Part shown: piece after piece, positions 9,384 to 19,200 of the stretch
Layout: every line of letters begins with the position of its first letter
How positions within the stretch are numbered: position 1 is the stretch's first letter
Assembly: GCA_018806915.1 (NCBI GenBank)
Contig: JAGKQI010000079.1
Coordinates: forward strand, 647,001-711,000
Length of the DNA stretch: 64,000 bases
Direction: 5' to 3'
Source of the DNA: Phytophthora colocasiae
Lineage: Eukaryota > Oomycota > Peronosporomycetes > Peronosporales > Peronosporaceae
Made by a program: the position numbers and the translations under genes
The notes under the pieces: generated by a model
The model's database searches: none
What the model was told of the DNA's origin: nothing
What the model saw: the letters and a program-made list of their open reading frames with translations, nothing else

Positions 9384-10377
9384 ACACCTAATGTTGTCTT
9401 GAATGTAGAGAAAACACTTACTGAGACAAAATTAATTCTACACACAACCTATCCATTTAAGTTATAGTCCAAGGATATGAAGGGATCGTACTATTCCCAC
9501 AGAAACGAAGTCCTACATACGATGCACACCCAACCCACCTGCTATCACATGCTCCACGCTCATGGCGTACGACAGACACACGGCTAGTTGTCGTTGATTA
9601 AGAGATTTCAAAACTCATGTAAAGCACAGTACATGAACCAGTATGTACTCCTGTCTCGCAGTCCGTCACATTCAGGCGTCATTTTCCTGGTGACAGCGGA
9701 CGGCATGTTAGGATTTACCGCCATTTACCCAGGTAAATACCAACACTAGTGTTGGATGTCACCGTAAAACACCGTGTACCACAGTGTACACTGTACACAC
9801 GTACACGCCACTGTAGCCGGTTCGTGACTGACGCGCCGTGGCGAGTTTTCACTCGGTGACGGGCTTCTCTGGCCGTTCTCACGCCCAGCGGCGACAATCA
9901 GCAACCTTTTCGTCCACGGTGAGAAAATATAAAAAATGGACACACAAGTCTGACTTTTGGACAAATATGAGTTTGTCCGCTGCCAGTGATAGGCGTGTAC
10001 TGTCAGCCACTGTTGTGGTTCTTAGGGTTCGGTGTACAGTTGGGCCTCTCGGGCTCATTTGAAAAGGAGGAGGAGAGCAGAGGAGGGGAAGAATGGAGGG
10101 TGTCGCCGGAGGCAACACGGAGGGGAGGCTGAGGACAAGGGGCTGGACGCATCTGTGAAGAAGGAGCTCGTCGAGGAGGCCACCACTGCGGCCCAGGGCA
10201 TCGTGACCTACAAGGAGCGAGAGAAGAAAAGGAAGAATTAAACCGTCGAATAATCCGTACGGGTATACACGCTCGCGAAAATTACGGTATGCCGGCCACA
10301 AGAAGCCCGTCCGTTCGATGGAACCACTTGCACTTGGATATATGTAGTAGTACGTTCATGCTCAGCGAGCAGCTGAT
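9384..10377. other. Gene-free stretch
   Basis: No convincing gene. It holds a 16-bp palindrome at 9748-9763, a GTAC-rich patch (9770-9810) and a basic ORF fragment on the plus strand (10060-10241, ending KEREKKRKN) that may be the tail of an old element. The overlapping minus-strand ORF has no recognisable domain. Confidence 0.5.
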
Positions 10378-12225
10378 TCACTCCCGATCAAGAGCGAAGC
10401 CATTAGTGCGGGGACGACCTGCAGGTACACAAGACTCGATGGACTGTGAGGATCGTTGCCGCTTCTTAGAAGTCCCGCGGTATACCAACGTGGGCTTACC
10501 CACTCGCATACCTGATCCAGACATCTTTAATGCGTGCAATAGATGGATGCAGTAGCCAAACTTAAAGAAGTAGTCGCAGTCGCAGCAGCGATGAATTAAA
10601 TCCACCTTCCACCCCCATTCCGGCTGGCCCTTTCGCTCCATACGAGCGTAGTTCAGGTTCATTTGTGCACACACCTCAATCGCTTCAACAGTTTTGTTGC
10701 GAGGCGCGTCCACCATCTTTGGGGTAGGAAAAGAGAAAACATAGCGCACGTGGGACGCTGCTTGAGTTCCGTTAGGCGTCTTGATCACCAGTAAAAAGTT
10801 TTGATCGGCTAATGAATTCGCTCGTACCGCCAACGACTTGGGAACTTCCACATCAGTCTTAAACTTAAAATCACAAGACTCGTTGTGGCAACACGAAACC
10901 AGTTGCTGTAAGAGAGTTCCCATTTTCAACTTTTGCCGTAGAGTGTAGTCGCGCTTGATTTTTTTGTTGAACTGCTCGACTGGATTATTAGTAGATGCAA
11001 ACCCACGAGGTGTTTGAAAGCATTGCCACCTGACGAATTTGCCCTTCAACCATTGTTCAACGAAGTAGTCAGCAAACGCATTCGTTGCAGGAGATGCTTT
11101 CCACTCAGCTACACGTGCTCGAACAAGTGTTGAGCATTCTTGCGGACTTCGACTAAAGTGCATGTCGTATATATCGCGAATAACCTTGCTAGCCAAATAA
11201 GGCTCCATACTTTTCGTCCGCTTTAGAACGTTTGATATCACGTGGAAGTAGCACATAAGAATCTTTAACGTATTGTCGGATCCAAATGTGTTCTGGATAG
11301 CATTGTATTGAGCCTCCTCGGCATCTCCCATAACATAGTACACCTTCAAAGATTTCTGCATGATGCGAAAATACACAAGACGTAGCGCATTTAACATCTC
11401 TGTGTACTGAGTTTCCAAACGCTGAGAAGTCACGAACAGAGCTACCAAATGAAATGATCGGCATCGATCTGACATTCCGCACACGAGTACAGGATATTCA
11501 ACCTGTGCGACCTTAAAGTTAGCATCCACATGAAACACAAATGAATCCACCGGTCGGTCCAGCCGCGATAGTAGTTTTTTAGACGTAACTCCAACGACAA
11601 ACGGCGCTTCGTCAGAGCCAATGCCTACGTCGATATACCCGTTATCATCTTTTCGCCAACCGAACGTAAATGGCGAGCTATCCGCTTCGCTTCCGTTGAA
11701 CTCCAAGGAGTGTATGTAGTCAGCAATTTCGTCCACAAAATCATTGTTCATCAGTTTAGTCTTGCGAAAATAGTTCGAGAAGTTTTGCACAACTTTTAAC
11801 TCAGGAAGATCCTCAATAGCAACCTGAAACTTTCTCGGCATAGAATTCCTGATGCGCGCAGGTCGGAGACCTTGAGCAGCCATTTCGCGGATGTAAGTTT
11901 TGTGAGCTTCGGTCAACTTGTTCTGTTTGGAATCTTTCTCCGGGTTATTGTGCGTTCCACACTGATTAATGGTGAATTTCCGTGTATTCTCGCACACCAT
12001 AACCCGCCCACGCCACTTACACTTGGAAGAATTCGTGCTGTTTTTGCATATTGGTGATGAGCAGCTCAAAAGTTGGTAGCGCATATTATGCGGGGCTACT
12101 ACGGTGCAAACCGAGCAGCGAACTGTGTGGCTGGTCCCCTTCTTGTGCTGCTTAAACTTTGCCAGCGCGGCTTCAGCGGTAGGAGCGTCCACATATTCGT
12201 GAACTACTGTCCACTGCAACACCAT
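10378..12225 (-). CDS. MULE (Mutator-like) transposase with SWIM zinc finger
   Basis: An uninterrupted frame of about 615 residues from the first real ATG (12225); the longer frame to 12333 begins at a TTG. The N-terminal third has Cys/His pairs (VRCSVCTV... C...H) like FLYWCH/WRKY-type zinc regions. The middle has the MULE transposase core: FHVDANFK with the first Asp, YVMGDAEEAQ with the second, and MCYFHVISNV. The C-terminus has a SWIM finger (CCDCDYFFKFGYCIH). It would cut and paste a Mutator-like element. No long terminal inverted repeats are obvious on either side, so it could be a domesticated or orphan transposase. The frame is intact. Confidence 0.82.
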   Translation of the reverse strand: MVLQWTVVHEYVDAPTAEAALAKFKQHKKGTSHTVRCSVCTVVAPHNMRYQLLSCSSPICKNSTNSSKCKWRGRVMVCENTRKFTINQCGTHNNPEKDSKQNKLTEAHKTYIREMAAQGLRPARIRNSMPRKFQVAIEDLPELKVVQNFSNYFRKTKLMNNDFVDEIADYIHSLEFNGSEADSSPFTFGWRKDDNGYIDVGIGSDEAPFVVGVTSKKLLSRLDRPVDSFVFHVDANFKVAQVEYPVLVCGMSDRCRSFHLVALFVTSQRLETQYTEMLNALRLVYFRIMQKSLKVYYVMGDAEEAQYNAIQNTFGSDNTLKILMCYFHVISNVLKRTKSMEPYLASKVIRDIYDMHFSRSPQECSTLVRARVAEWKASPATNAFADYFVEQWLKGKFVRWQCFQTPRGFASTNNPVEQFNKKIKRDYTLRQKLKMGTLLQQLVSCCHNESCDFKFKTDVEVPKSLAVRANSLADQNFLLVIKTPNGTQAASHVRYVFSFPTPKMVDAPRNKTVEAIEVCAQMNLNYARMERKGQPEWGWKVDLIHRCCDCDYFFKFGYCIHLLHALKMSGSGMRVGKPTLVYRGTSKKRQRSSQSIESCVPAGRPRTNGFALDRE

Positions 12226-13251
12226 AGCCGACTGCCGTTGAGAAGTCCCCGTGTAGATACCGAGCTCGCACGAAGGATTCGATTCCGGTAGCTTTGTCTT
12301 CGGGGGGGGGGGAGGTCGCTGAATGGGCAGCAACGATAGGCTGTAAAGTAGGTATCAGGGTCTTTGGATTGGCTGTAATACAATGTCCGTAACTCAGCTG
12401 CTCCGTGTGCCAGTCAGGTTGCAATGTCCAGTAGGGCCAATCACTTGTGTGCACTTCCCATCCGATATGCGCTTATCCGTGGGGACATGCGCCATCCATA
12501 CATTTTATGCGCATTAAGGTATTCTTGTGTGAGCTTCTTTTACTCCGTGTATTTTTACCTGTTTCTCGTCCACGGTGCAGCTCCGAGCTGCACCGTGGAC
12601 GAAGCTGCAACCTGGGCTACGTCGAAAGCAACGTTTGCTCCAGCTTGGTATTGCCAAGTGCCTTCCCACTGCACCAGAGTTAATACCCGCGTCATGTCCG
12701 TGAGAAACACAGTGAGCCGCTCGTTGTCAAACAATTTGACTCGAGACGCGTCCAACCACCGCTCCCATAGTGGGATAGATGACACGGACTGCGTAGCGAC
12801 TGACTCGGTATCCAGGCTCTCTCCAGCTCGAACACGGCAGCAATCGTGACTCAAGACAAGAAGAGTCTCTCCTTGAGATTCTCTACCTCTACATGTACAT
12901 GCATCTCCTTGTTGCAGCCTCTGCGACGCCTCCTTCACCTTCGCTTGCTGTTGCCTGCTGCCCGACTGTGTTCCTAGTGAAACTACGTGTCCAATGTCGA
13001 GTCCTCCTTGGTGACGGCCAGCTGATCGATCACCCGTGCCGATCCGCTCGCTCTCTGCACCTTCGCTAGTGGTTCTTTTTCTCTCGTCGCGGCGTCGCAT
13101 CTCCTTCCCGTGTTGTCAGCGCCATCTTTGCGTCTCACAGAGGGATGTACCGGTGGAGGGCGGGCGGCGCTCGATCGGTGGTCTCCGCTATTCGACCTCA
13201 TTCCTCGTTTCGCGTGGCATCACGTACTGCGTTCGTCCGTTCCCCGCCACT
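12226..13251. other. Intergenic region with palindrome
   Basis: No gene is supported. It contains an 11-G run (12302-12312) just upstream of the MULE gene, the palindrome at 12566-12602, and the 5' leader of the permease gene. Frames open upstream of the permease ATG are by-products of its GC-rich leader. Confidence 0.5.
12566..12602. repeat. 18-bp perfect palindrome with 1-bp spacer
   Basis: Arms 12566-12583 and 12585-12602 are perfectly complementary around a single C. It lies between the divergent MULE and permease genes. Confidence 0.88.
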
Positions 13252-14806
13252 ATGGACAAGATCGATCACCACGACCTGGACAAGTCGCCCAAGGCGGCCT
13301 ACTCCAAGCTGGACGGAGACGTGCCGATCCAGGACCCGGCTCAGCCGTTGGAGGACAGCAATTCGGTCTACTCGCGTCTGCAGCGCTGGGCCAGCCGCTT
13401 CAAGATCGAAACGCGCGGCATTGAGCGTGTACCGGAGGACGAGCGCCATGATAACTCGCTGCTCAATGTCGGCAGTATGTGGCTGGCGGCCAACATGGTC
13501 ATCAGCTCTTTCGCTATCGGTGTGCTGGGCAAGTCTCTGTTCTACCTCGGATCGGCCGACGCTTTCCTTGTCGTGCTGTTTTTCAACATGGTGGGCATTC
13601 TACCCGTGTGTTTCTTCTCCACCTTCGGCCCTATCTTCGGTCTGCGTCAGATCATTCTCTCTCGGGTCTGGTTCGGATGGCATGGCGTCAAGATCGTCGC
13701 TCTGTTCAACGTGATCGCCTGCCTCGGGTGGTCCTGCATCAATGTCATCGTTGGCGCGCAGGTCATCAACGCTGTAAACAATGATGTTCCGGGTTGGGCT
13801 GGAATCATCATTATCGCCGCGTGCACGTTCTTCGTGACGCTCTTCGGCTACAAGGTGGTGCACGCCTACGAGTTCTGGTCGTGGATCCCTGCCTTCATCG
13901 TCTTCATGATTGTGCTCATCGAGTTCGCTGTCTCAGGCGCCTATGTCAACATCCCCATGGGCACCGGCACTTCAGAAGTCGGTAGTGTCTTGAGTTTCGG
14001 CGCGACAGTCTTTGGCTTCGCCATCGGTTGGACGTCGTACGCCGCCGACTACACCGTGTACCAACCACCCTGTGAACCAGAGCAAGGTGAAGGTCTTCTT
14101 CTCTGCTTACGCCGGTCTGATCGTACCGTTGCTGTTCACACAGTTCCTCGGCGTTGCCGTCATGACGTCCACGGATGAGAGCAACCCGGACAGCAAGTAC
14201 CGTGACGGCTACAACGAGGCCGGTGCGGGTGGCCTCATCAGCGCTGTGGTCGTTGGTCCGCTTGGTGGCTTTGGCCAGTTCTGCCTGGTTCTGTTGGCGC
14301 TGTCCATCATCGCGAACAACTGCCCTAACATCTACTCGTTCGCTATCACTGTGCAAGTCTTCGGTGAATGGACGCGCAGCATCCCTCGCTTCGTATGGAC
14401 TTTCGTTGGTACGGTTATCTACGCCGTTGTGGCCTTCCCGGGCTACTCGCACTTCGAGAGTGTATTGGAAAACTTCATGAACGTCATTGGGTACTGGATG
14501 TCCGTGTACGCTGCTATCGGCATCACCGACCACTTCTACTTCCGCCGGGGCTACTCGGGGTATAACCCAGCCGACTACGACAACCGCGAGAAGCTGCCGC
14601 ACGGTATCGCCGCTGTGTTTTCGTTCTGTGTGGGGATTGTTGGTGCCATTCTGGGCATGAGCCAGACATGGTATGTCGGTCCCATTGCCAAACTGTGCGG
14701 TGAGGAACCGTTCGGTGGAGATGTTGGTGTGGAGCTCGCGTGGGTCTTTGCTATCGTTTCATACCTGATCACGCGGCCCATTGAACTGCACTACTTTGGC
14801 AAGTAA
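13252..14806 (+). CDS. NCS1-family purine/cytosine permease (one frameshift)
   Basis: A multi-pass plasma-membrane transporter of the nucleobase:cation symporter-1 family (FCY2-like), which takes up cytosine, purines or related compounds with protons. The N-terminus (ERVPEDERHDNSLLNVGSMWLAANMVISSFAIGVLG) matches the family hallmark, followed by about 12 hydrophobic segments. The reading frame runs from ATG 13252 to about 14070 (AADYTVYQP), then similarity continues one base out of phase (VNQSKVKVFFSAYAGLIVPLL) to TAA at 14806. Both parts are well conserved, so the shift near 14068 is either a sequencing error or a very young lesion. Codon use is GC-rich. Confidence 0.85.
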
Positions 14807-15365
14807 ATGCAACACTATCGCACCTGGCTGACCGGTGATTCGGGAGACCGAATGGGACCGCGAGTACACCATCAAGCCAAGCCAGCCGCCGCACTCGTAG
14901 GTGCATGATTGTCTGTAAGATCAGTAGAACCCCAGCCGTGGAAGCGGCCGCTATACTTCTTGCTCTTACATTGCTCCTTGAGCAAGCATAAAGATGGTCA
15001 GCACTAACTATTTAAACAACAAACCCGTGCATCTTCAAGAAACATTCGCCCACTAAGTGAAGGGTACAACACGGTCTTGCAGCCAACGTTTTCCCGCACT
15101 ACGAAGAGGAATTTGCTGGCGACATGCTCGCGTTGCACCTGTAACCAAGCTAACGTTGAGCCGCTCGTACAGCACTTGGCTGTTCGAAGGCGGTTGTGCA
15201 TCCAAAACAGGCACAACTTCAACATGCATTGGCGTTAATCTGTACGCCTTATCTAGCTACACTAGTTTTTCCGCCGTTGCTGGAATTGCTGGAATCTCTC
15301 ACTCTTGAATTCCCCCAACACCGTCCAAGTCGGTCTTCATCCTCAATCACAAAACGCTCTCAACA
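14807..15365. other. Intergenic region, no gene seen
   Basis: Spacer between the permease and the elicitin-like gene. A pyrimidine-rich stretch TCTCACTCTTGAATTC at about 15295-15310 sits about 60 bp before the next ATG and loosely resembles an oomycete initiator. Nothing else is supported. Confidence 0.4.
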
Positions 15366-16187
15366 ATGCGTCACTTCGGCGTCTTGATGGCCATCGCTAC
15401 ACTTTCGCCCCTCAGCGTTAACGCAGCCGAATGCACCGACGCGGAGGTGGCGCATGATGATCAATTGTGGACTTGGGCAGCTACACAGTCGGCCTGCACG
15501 CCGTATGCAACGGGCACCACCGCCTTCAGCTGGCCCTGCGATGCCACTGACTGCACTGCTGTCTTGACTAGTATGGCCGAGTCACTGTCGGACTGCACGT
15601 ACAGCGGAGTAAGCAACAAGATCCAAGTGAAAAACGCCATCACAACCTGCACGGGGGGCGCCACTACCGACCCCGGATCGCCCACCACTCCCGAGCCGTC
15701 TGTGACGGATCCTGCCCCAACGACAGCCCCATCGCCAGCAGCAACCGCTTCCAACACGGACTGCGTGACTTCTGAGATCAATAGCATGGTGGATCTGTAC
15801 ACTGCAGCAGCTACCAGTGACGAGTGTGCGAGCGAATCCAGCGTCTCGAGTACTACCATTGTCATCACCACCGTCTGCGGCTCGGATTGTGCCTCGAAGC
15901 TTGAGCAACTTGCTAATGAACTACCCAACTGCTACTACGGATACCAAACGGAGAACCTCAAGTCGAATCTACTGGAACAACTGGACTCGTGCAGTACTGA
16001 CCCCACCCACGCACTCACTATTGGTTTCAATCCAGAGGAGGCGACGGAGGCTCCTTCTACTACCAGTCCTCCATCGACTACAAGTCCCCCATTAACTACA
16101 GAGCCACCAACGACCACTGCACCAACTAACTCCACGTCGGAGCCCACCCCTGAACCTACCCATGGCGAGACTGGAGCTTACTGCTAA
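15366..16187 (+). CDS. Secreted elicitin-like protein with two elicitin domains
   Basis: 273 residues with a signal peptide (1-20, cleavage likely before AEC). Domain 1 holds six Cys (23, 44, 58, 63, 77, 95) in elicitin-like spacing. A Pro/Thr-rich linker (about 97-128) follows, then a second six-Cys domain (133, 154, 171, 175, 189, 209). The last 55 residues are a Ser/Thr/Pro-rich tail typical of O-glycosylated, wall-associated elicitin-like (ELL) proteins. Elicitins are small extracellular sterol/lipid-binding proteins of oomycetes that plants can sense. Tandem elicitin domains in one chain are less usual than a single domain. The gene has no introns and no breaks. Confidence 0.88.
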   Translation: MRHFGVLMAIATLSPLSVNAAECTDAEVAHDDQLWTWAATQSACTPYATGTTAFSWPCDATDCTAVLTSMAESLSDCTYSGVSNKIQVKNAITTCTGGATTDPGSPTTPEPSVTDPAPTTAPSPAATASNTDCVTSEINSMVDLYTAAATSDECASESSVSSTTIVITTVCGSDCASKLEQLANELPNCYYGYQTENLKSNLLEQLDSCSTDPTHALTIGFNPEEATEAPSTTSPPSTTSPPLTTEPPTTTAPTNSTSEPTPEPTHGETGAYC

Positions 16188-16290
16188 ACTTTGCAGCCTT
16201 CATCTCGCTCACGTCTGCCTCAGTTCAAGGTTTTTTTTTACCTACATGTAGTTTCATCAAAGCAGGCAATGTTAACAAATTTCACTGACA

Positions 16291-19200
16291 TTAAACAAGC
16301 TTCTTGATGGTTCGTAGAGCGTAGACAACCTCAGATGCAGCAGGACGCATCCTTGGGTTCTTGGCCAGACACGAATCGGCCAGGGATCTCAAATCGGACG
16401 GACAGTCTTCTCCAAACCGAAGTCGAATGGATCCAGCAGCGATCATCTGAAGCACCACCGCATCTGCGAGTTGAGTGCCACTCAAGCTTCGAGCATCGTT
16501 GTACGGTGGAGCATGGGTATCCAACTCGGACAGCAGCACACCGAAACTGAAGATGTCCACTGCTGGATCGCGATCATCTGCTCCCATCAGAACTTCTGGG
16601 GCTTGCCACGGGCCCATAGCAGCTTGTTGCTCCTTGTCGCCACTGGCTAACATCCTCAAGTGAGAGACTCCAACTTTGCTAACTTTTGCCTTCATCTCGC
16701 TTGTCAGTAGCACGTTGCTAGCTCTCAGATCTCGATGGAGAACTGGTGGTGCAAAGGAGTGAAGATACACCAGTGCTTCTGCCACTTCCAAAGCGATCTG
16801 CAGCTTCTGTTGGGTCCACTCGTGCAGCGTTCCAGGTTTGGTGAGATAGTCACTCACATTTCCATTGTCCACATATTCGTACAGTGCCTGGATGTCAGTC
16901 TTGACAGTCCATGCAATTCCGACGAGTTTCACGACGCTCGGGTGGTCCAATGGCGCTGCTAGTTTAATCTCTTCGATGAAAGCTTTGGTGATGCGACGTC
17001 TGGTTAAGTCCTTCCTTAAACGCTTCGAAGCCAGCATCTGCGTCTTCCGATACTTGACAAGCCACACCACACAATGAGCACCGCTGCCGATCTTCTTGAC
17101 GTTCTTGATATCCCCCGGTTTCAGCATCAGGGGTACCAGCTGCGGGTCATCCAGTTCCGCTGTGATGAACTTTTCGGCTCTCTTACGTCGGCGATACATG
17201 CAGATCGCAAGTCCGATGAGGACGAGGACGAGAACTGCACCAGCTACGGCAATCACAATGACTTTCCAGGTAGAAGATTCCTCACTGTCGACAGCTTTTG
17301 CGGTTGTTTCAACGGTTGATGTTAGACAGACTTGGATCGAGTCACGGAGCTGCTGATGGTTGCTCGTTTCGCAAACTGCTTGAGTGTCAAAGTCCTCTTC
17401 CGTAACATCGAGCGTATCGAGATTTTGTAGAAACTGGAACTGCGATTCCGTGAAAATTGGCGACAAAGGGGAAGAACCAGCTCCAGACAAATATCTAGAC
17501 GTACATAAAATACAAAGGATGAGTGTGACGGAGTAGAAATACTACTACATGTAGTATCCTTTGTAATGACGTACAGGTTTTTTAACTTGGCGCAGTTGTA
17601 TACCGAATTTGGAATCTCAGTCAAATTGTTCTTGCCCAAATACCTGAAGCAGAGCACCGTAAGAACACAAAAACACCAGAAGGTTTAACCCCTTGCCCGC
17701 GGAGGTACATAATGGAAGTGATAAGAAAAAGGCCTATACCCTCCCGGAAAGCATAATAAATAGTATTAGTTTCATTGTACAATACACCAGCTAAGACAAA
17801 AAATGAATGTTTTGTGCACAGCTTGCAGCTAAGCTCCTCGGTAATAATCCCGCAAAATGTGGCAGGCACATATCGACCGAAAAATAACCAATCAAACTCT
17901 TTCACTTTTCTCTAGATATTGGAATGTAGACATTTTACGAACAGTGGTGACAGCGAGAATCCAGGCTGCGGATGACGGCGGCGAACCCCGAGATTGTGTA
18001 ATTACGCCGCCACGCGAGCTCGGCTGGGGTGGAGATATCGCTGCCGACTCGAGAAATACCGCTGGATGGGGGCGCTGCGCTACGTGAAGCGCACGGCAGA
18101 TAGGTTCGCTACGTGCTGACAGAGTCGATCATCCGATACTATGACTACGCGGACGCTGGCGCGCTGAATCATCTCGAATTAGAAGGTGATAGCGTGTATG
18201 ACGACGACCCTCTTAGCGCCCACCGCAAGCGGACGAGGATATGACATACGACAGCACTGCCGATTCAAGTTTACAGAACGTATAAGATGCAAAAAGCTGT
18301 GTACTCTTTCCCTAGTAATGCTTCTACTCCATCACTAAGCCACGATCTCGGATACGCAGGTCTTCCGGAGCAAACTCTCCGTTCTGCCAGACAGTGTGCC
18401 AAATTTGAGAGCACGTGAGCCCTTCGTTCGCCTCGTGATCACGGACTTTGTTGCATAACGTCAGGCGACCTTTTAGTTTTACCTCGAACACGCAGGGCAG
18501 TAGTACATCGAAGTCCCTCCTCGTTTCTTTGTCTGTTGGCTTGTAGTATGAGCAGACCTTGCACTGCCTTTGACGAACCCGCTTTGTTTTCTTTTCACCG
18601 TTCTCCCGCGTGCCCACGTTCTGATCAGCTTGTGGTCTATCGACGGAGCAGCCCTCTCGTCGGTCTGTCTAGTAGTCACCAAACCTGTAGCCGACGCTCG
18701 CGTGAAACTGCTCTCCGACTCGGAGATTAGTTGCTGGTGCAGACACAAAAATACGAAATGTGAGTTCTTCTTCTTCTTCCTGCGTTTTTTCTCCTCCGCG
18801 TGCGAGAACACAATATATGCATTTACAAATGCCATATCGAGAAGACCAAGAAATAAGCCCTTGTAGTATTTGGCAAACCTGTAATACGGAACAGCGTAAG
18901 TTGCATTTGTTATACAGCCATGGTCAGCATAAGACAGTAATACAGTACCTCGTTGAAAGCTGCATTGAGTATGACTGAAGCCGGAGCTGGTCATGGCGAT
19001 CGACGCCGCCCATGTAACGCTGGTATTCCTCAACCAACGCAGGACACGGGACGGTACTGATGGAGCCGTTCTTTTCGCGCCGTTGCAGCGTGGTAGCTTC
19101 GACGCTTACTTGAGAGCCCAAGAAATACACCGCTTTGTTGTCGGCCCAGGCGACCGCAACCAGACCAGGGTTGCTGTTGGCTACAGCCATTTTGAACTCG

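Noticed and set aside
9748..9763. Palindrome CCAACACTAGTGTTGG resembling two hAT ends back to back
   Set aside because: Only 16 bp, no 8-bp duplication around it; chance similarity to the TIR at 53383 is likely.
10060..10241. Basic plus-strand ORF ending KEREKKRKN
   Set aside because: No start context, no partner exon and no recognisable domain; kept only as a note in the gene-free stretch.
9879..10301. Minus-strand ORF with hydrophobic start
   Set aside because: Leu-rich composition only; it is the complement of a Lys/Glu-rich stretch and has no family resemblance.
13145..13714. Arg/Ser-rich frame overlapping the permease
   Set aside because: By-product of GC-rich codon use in the real gene's other frame.
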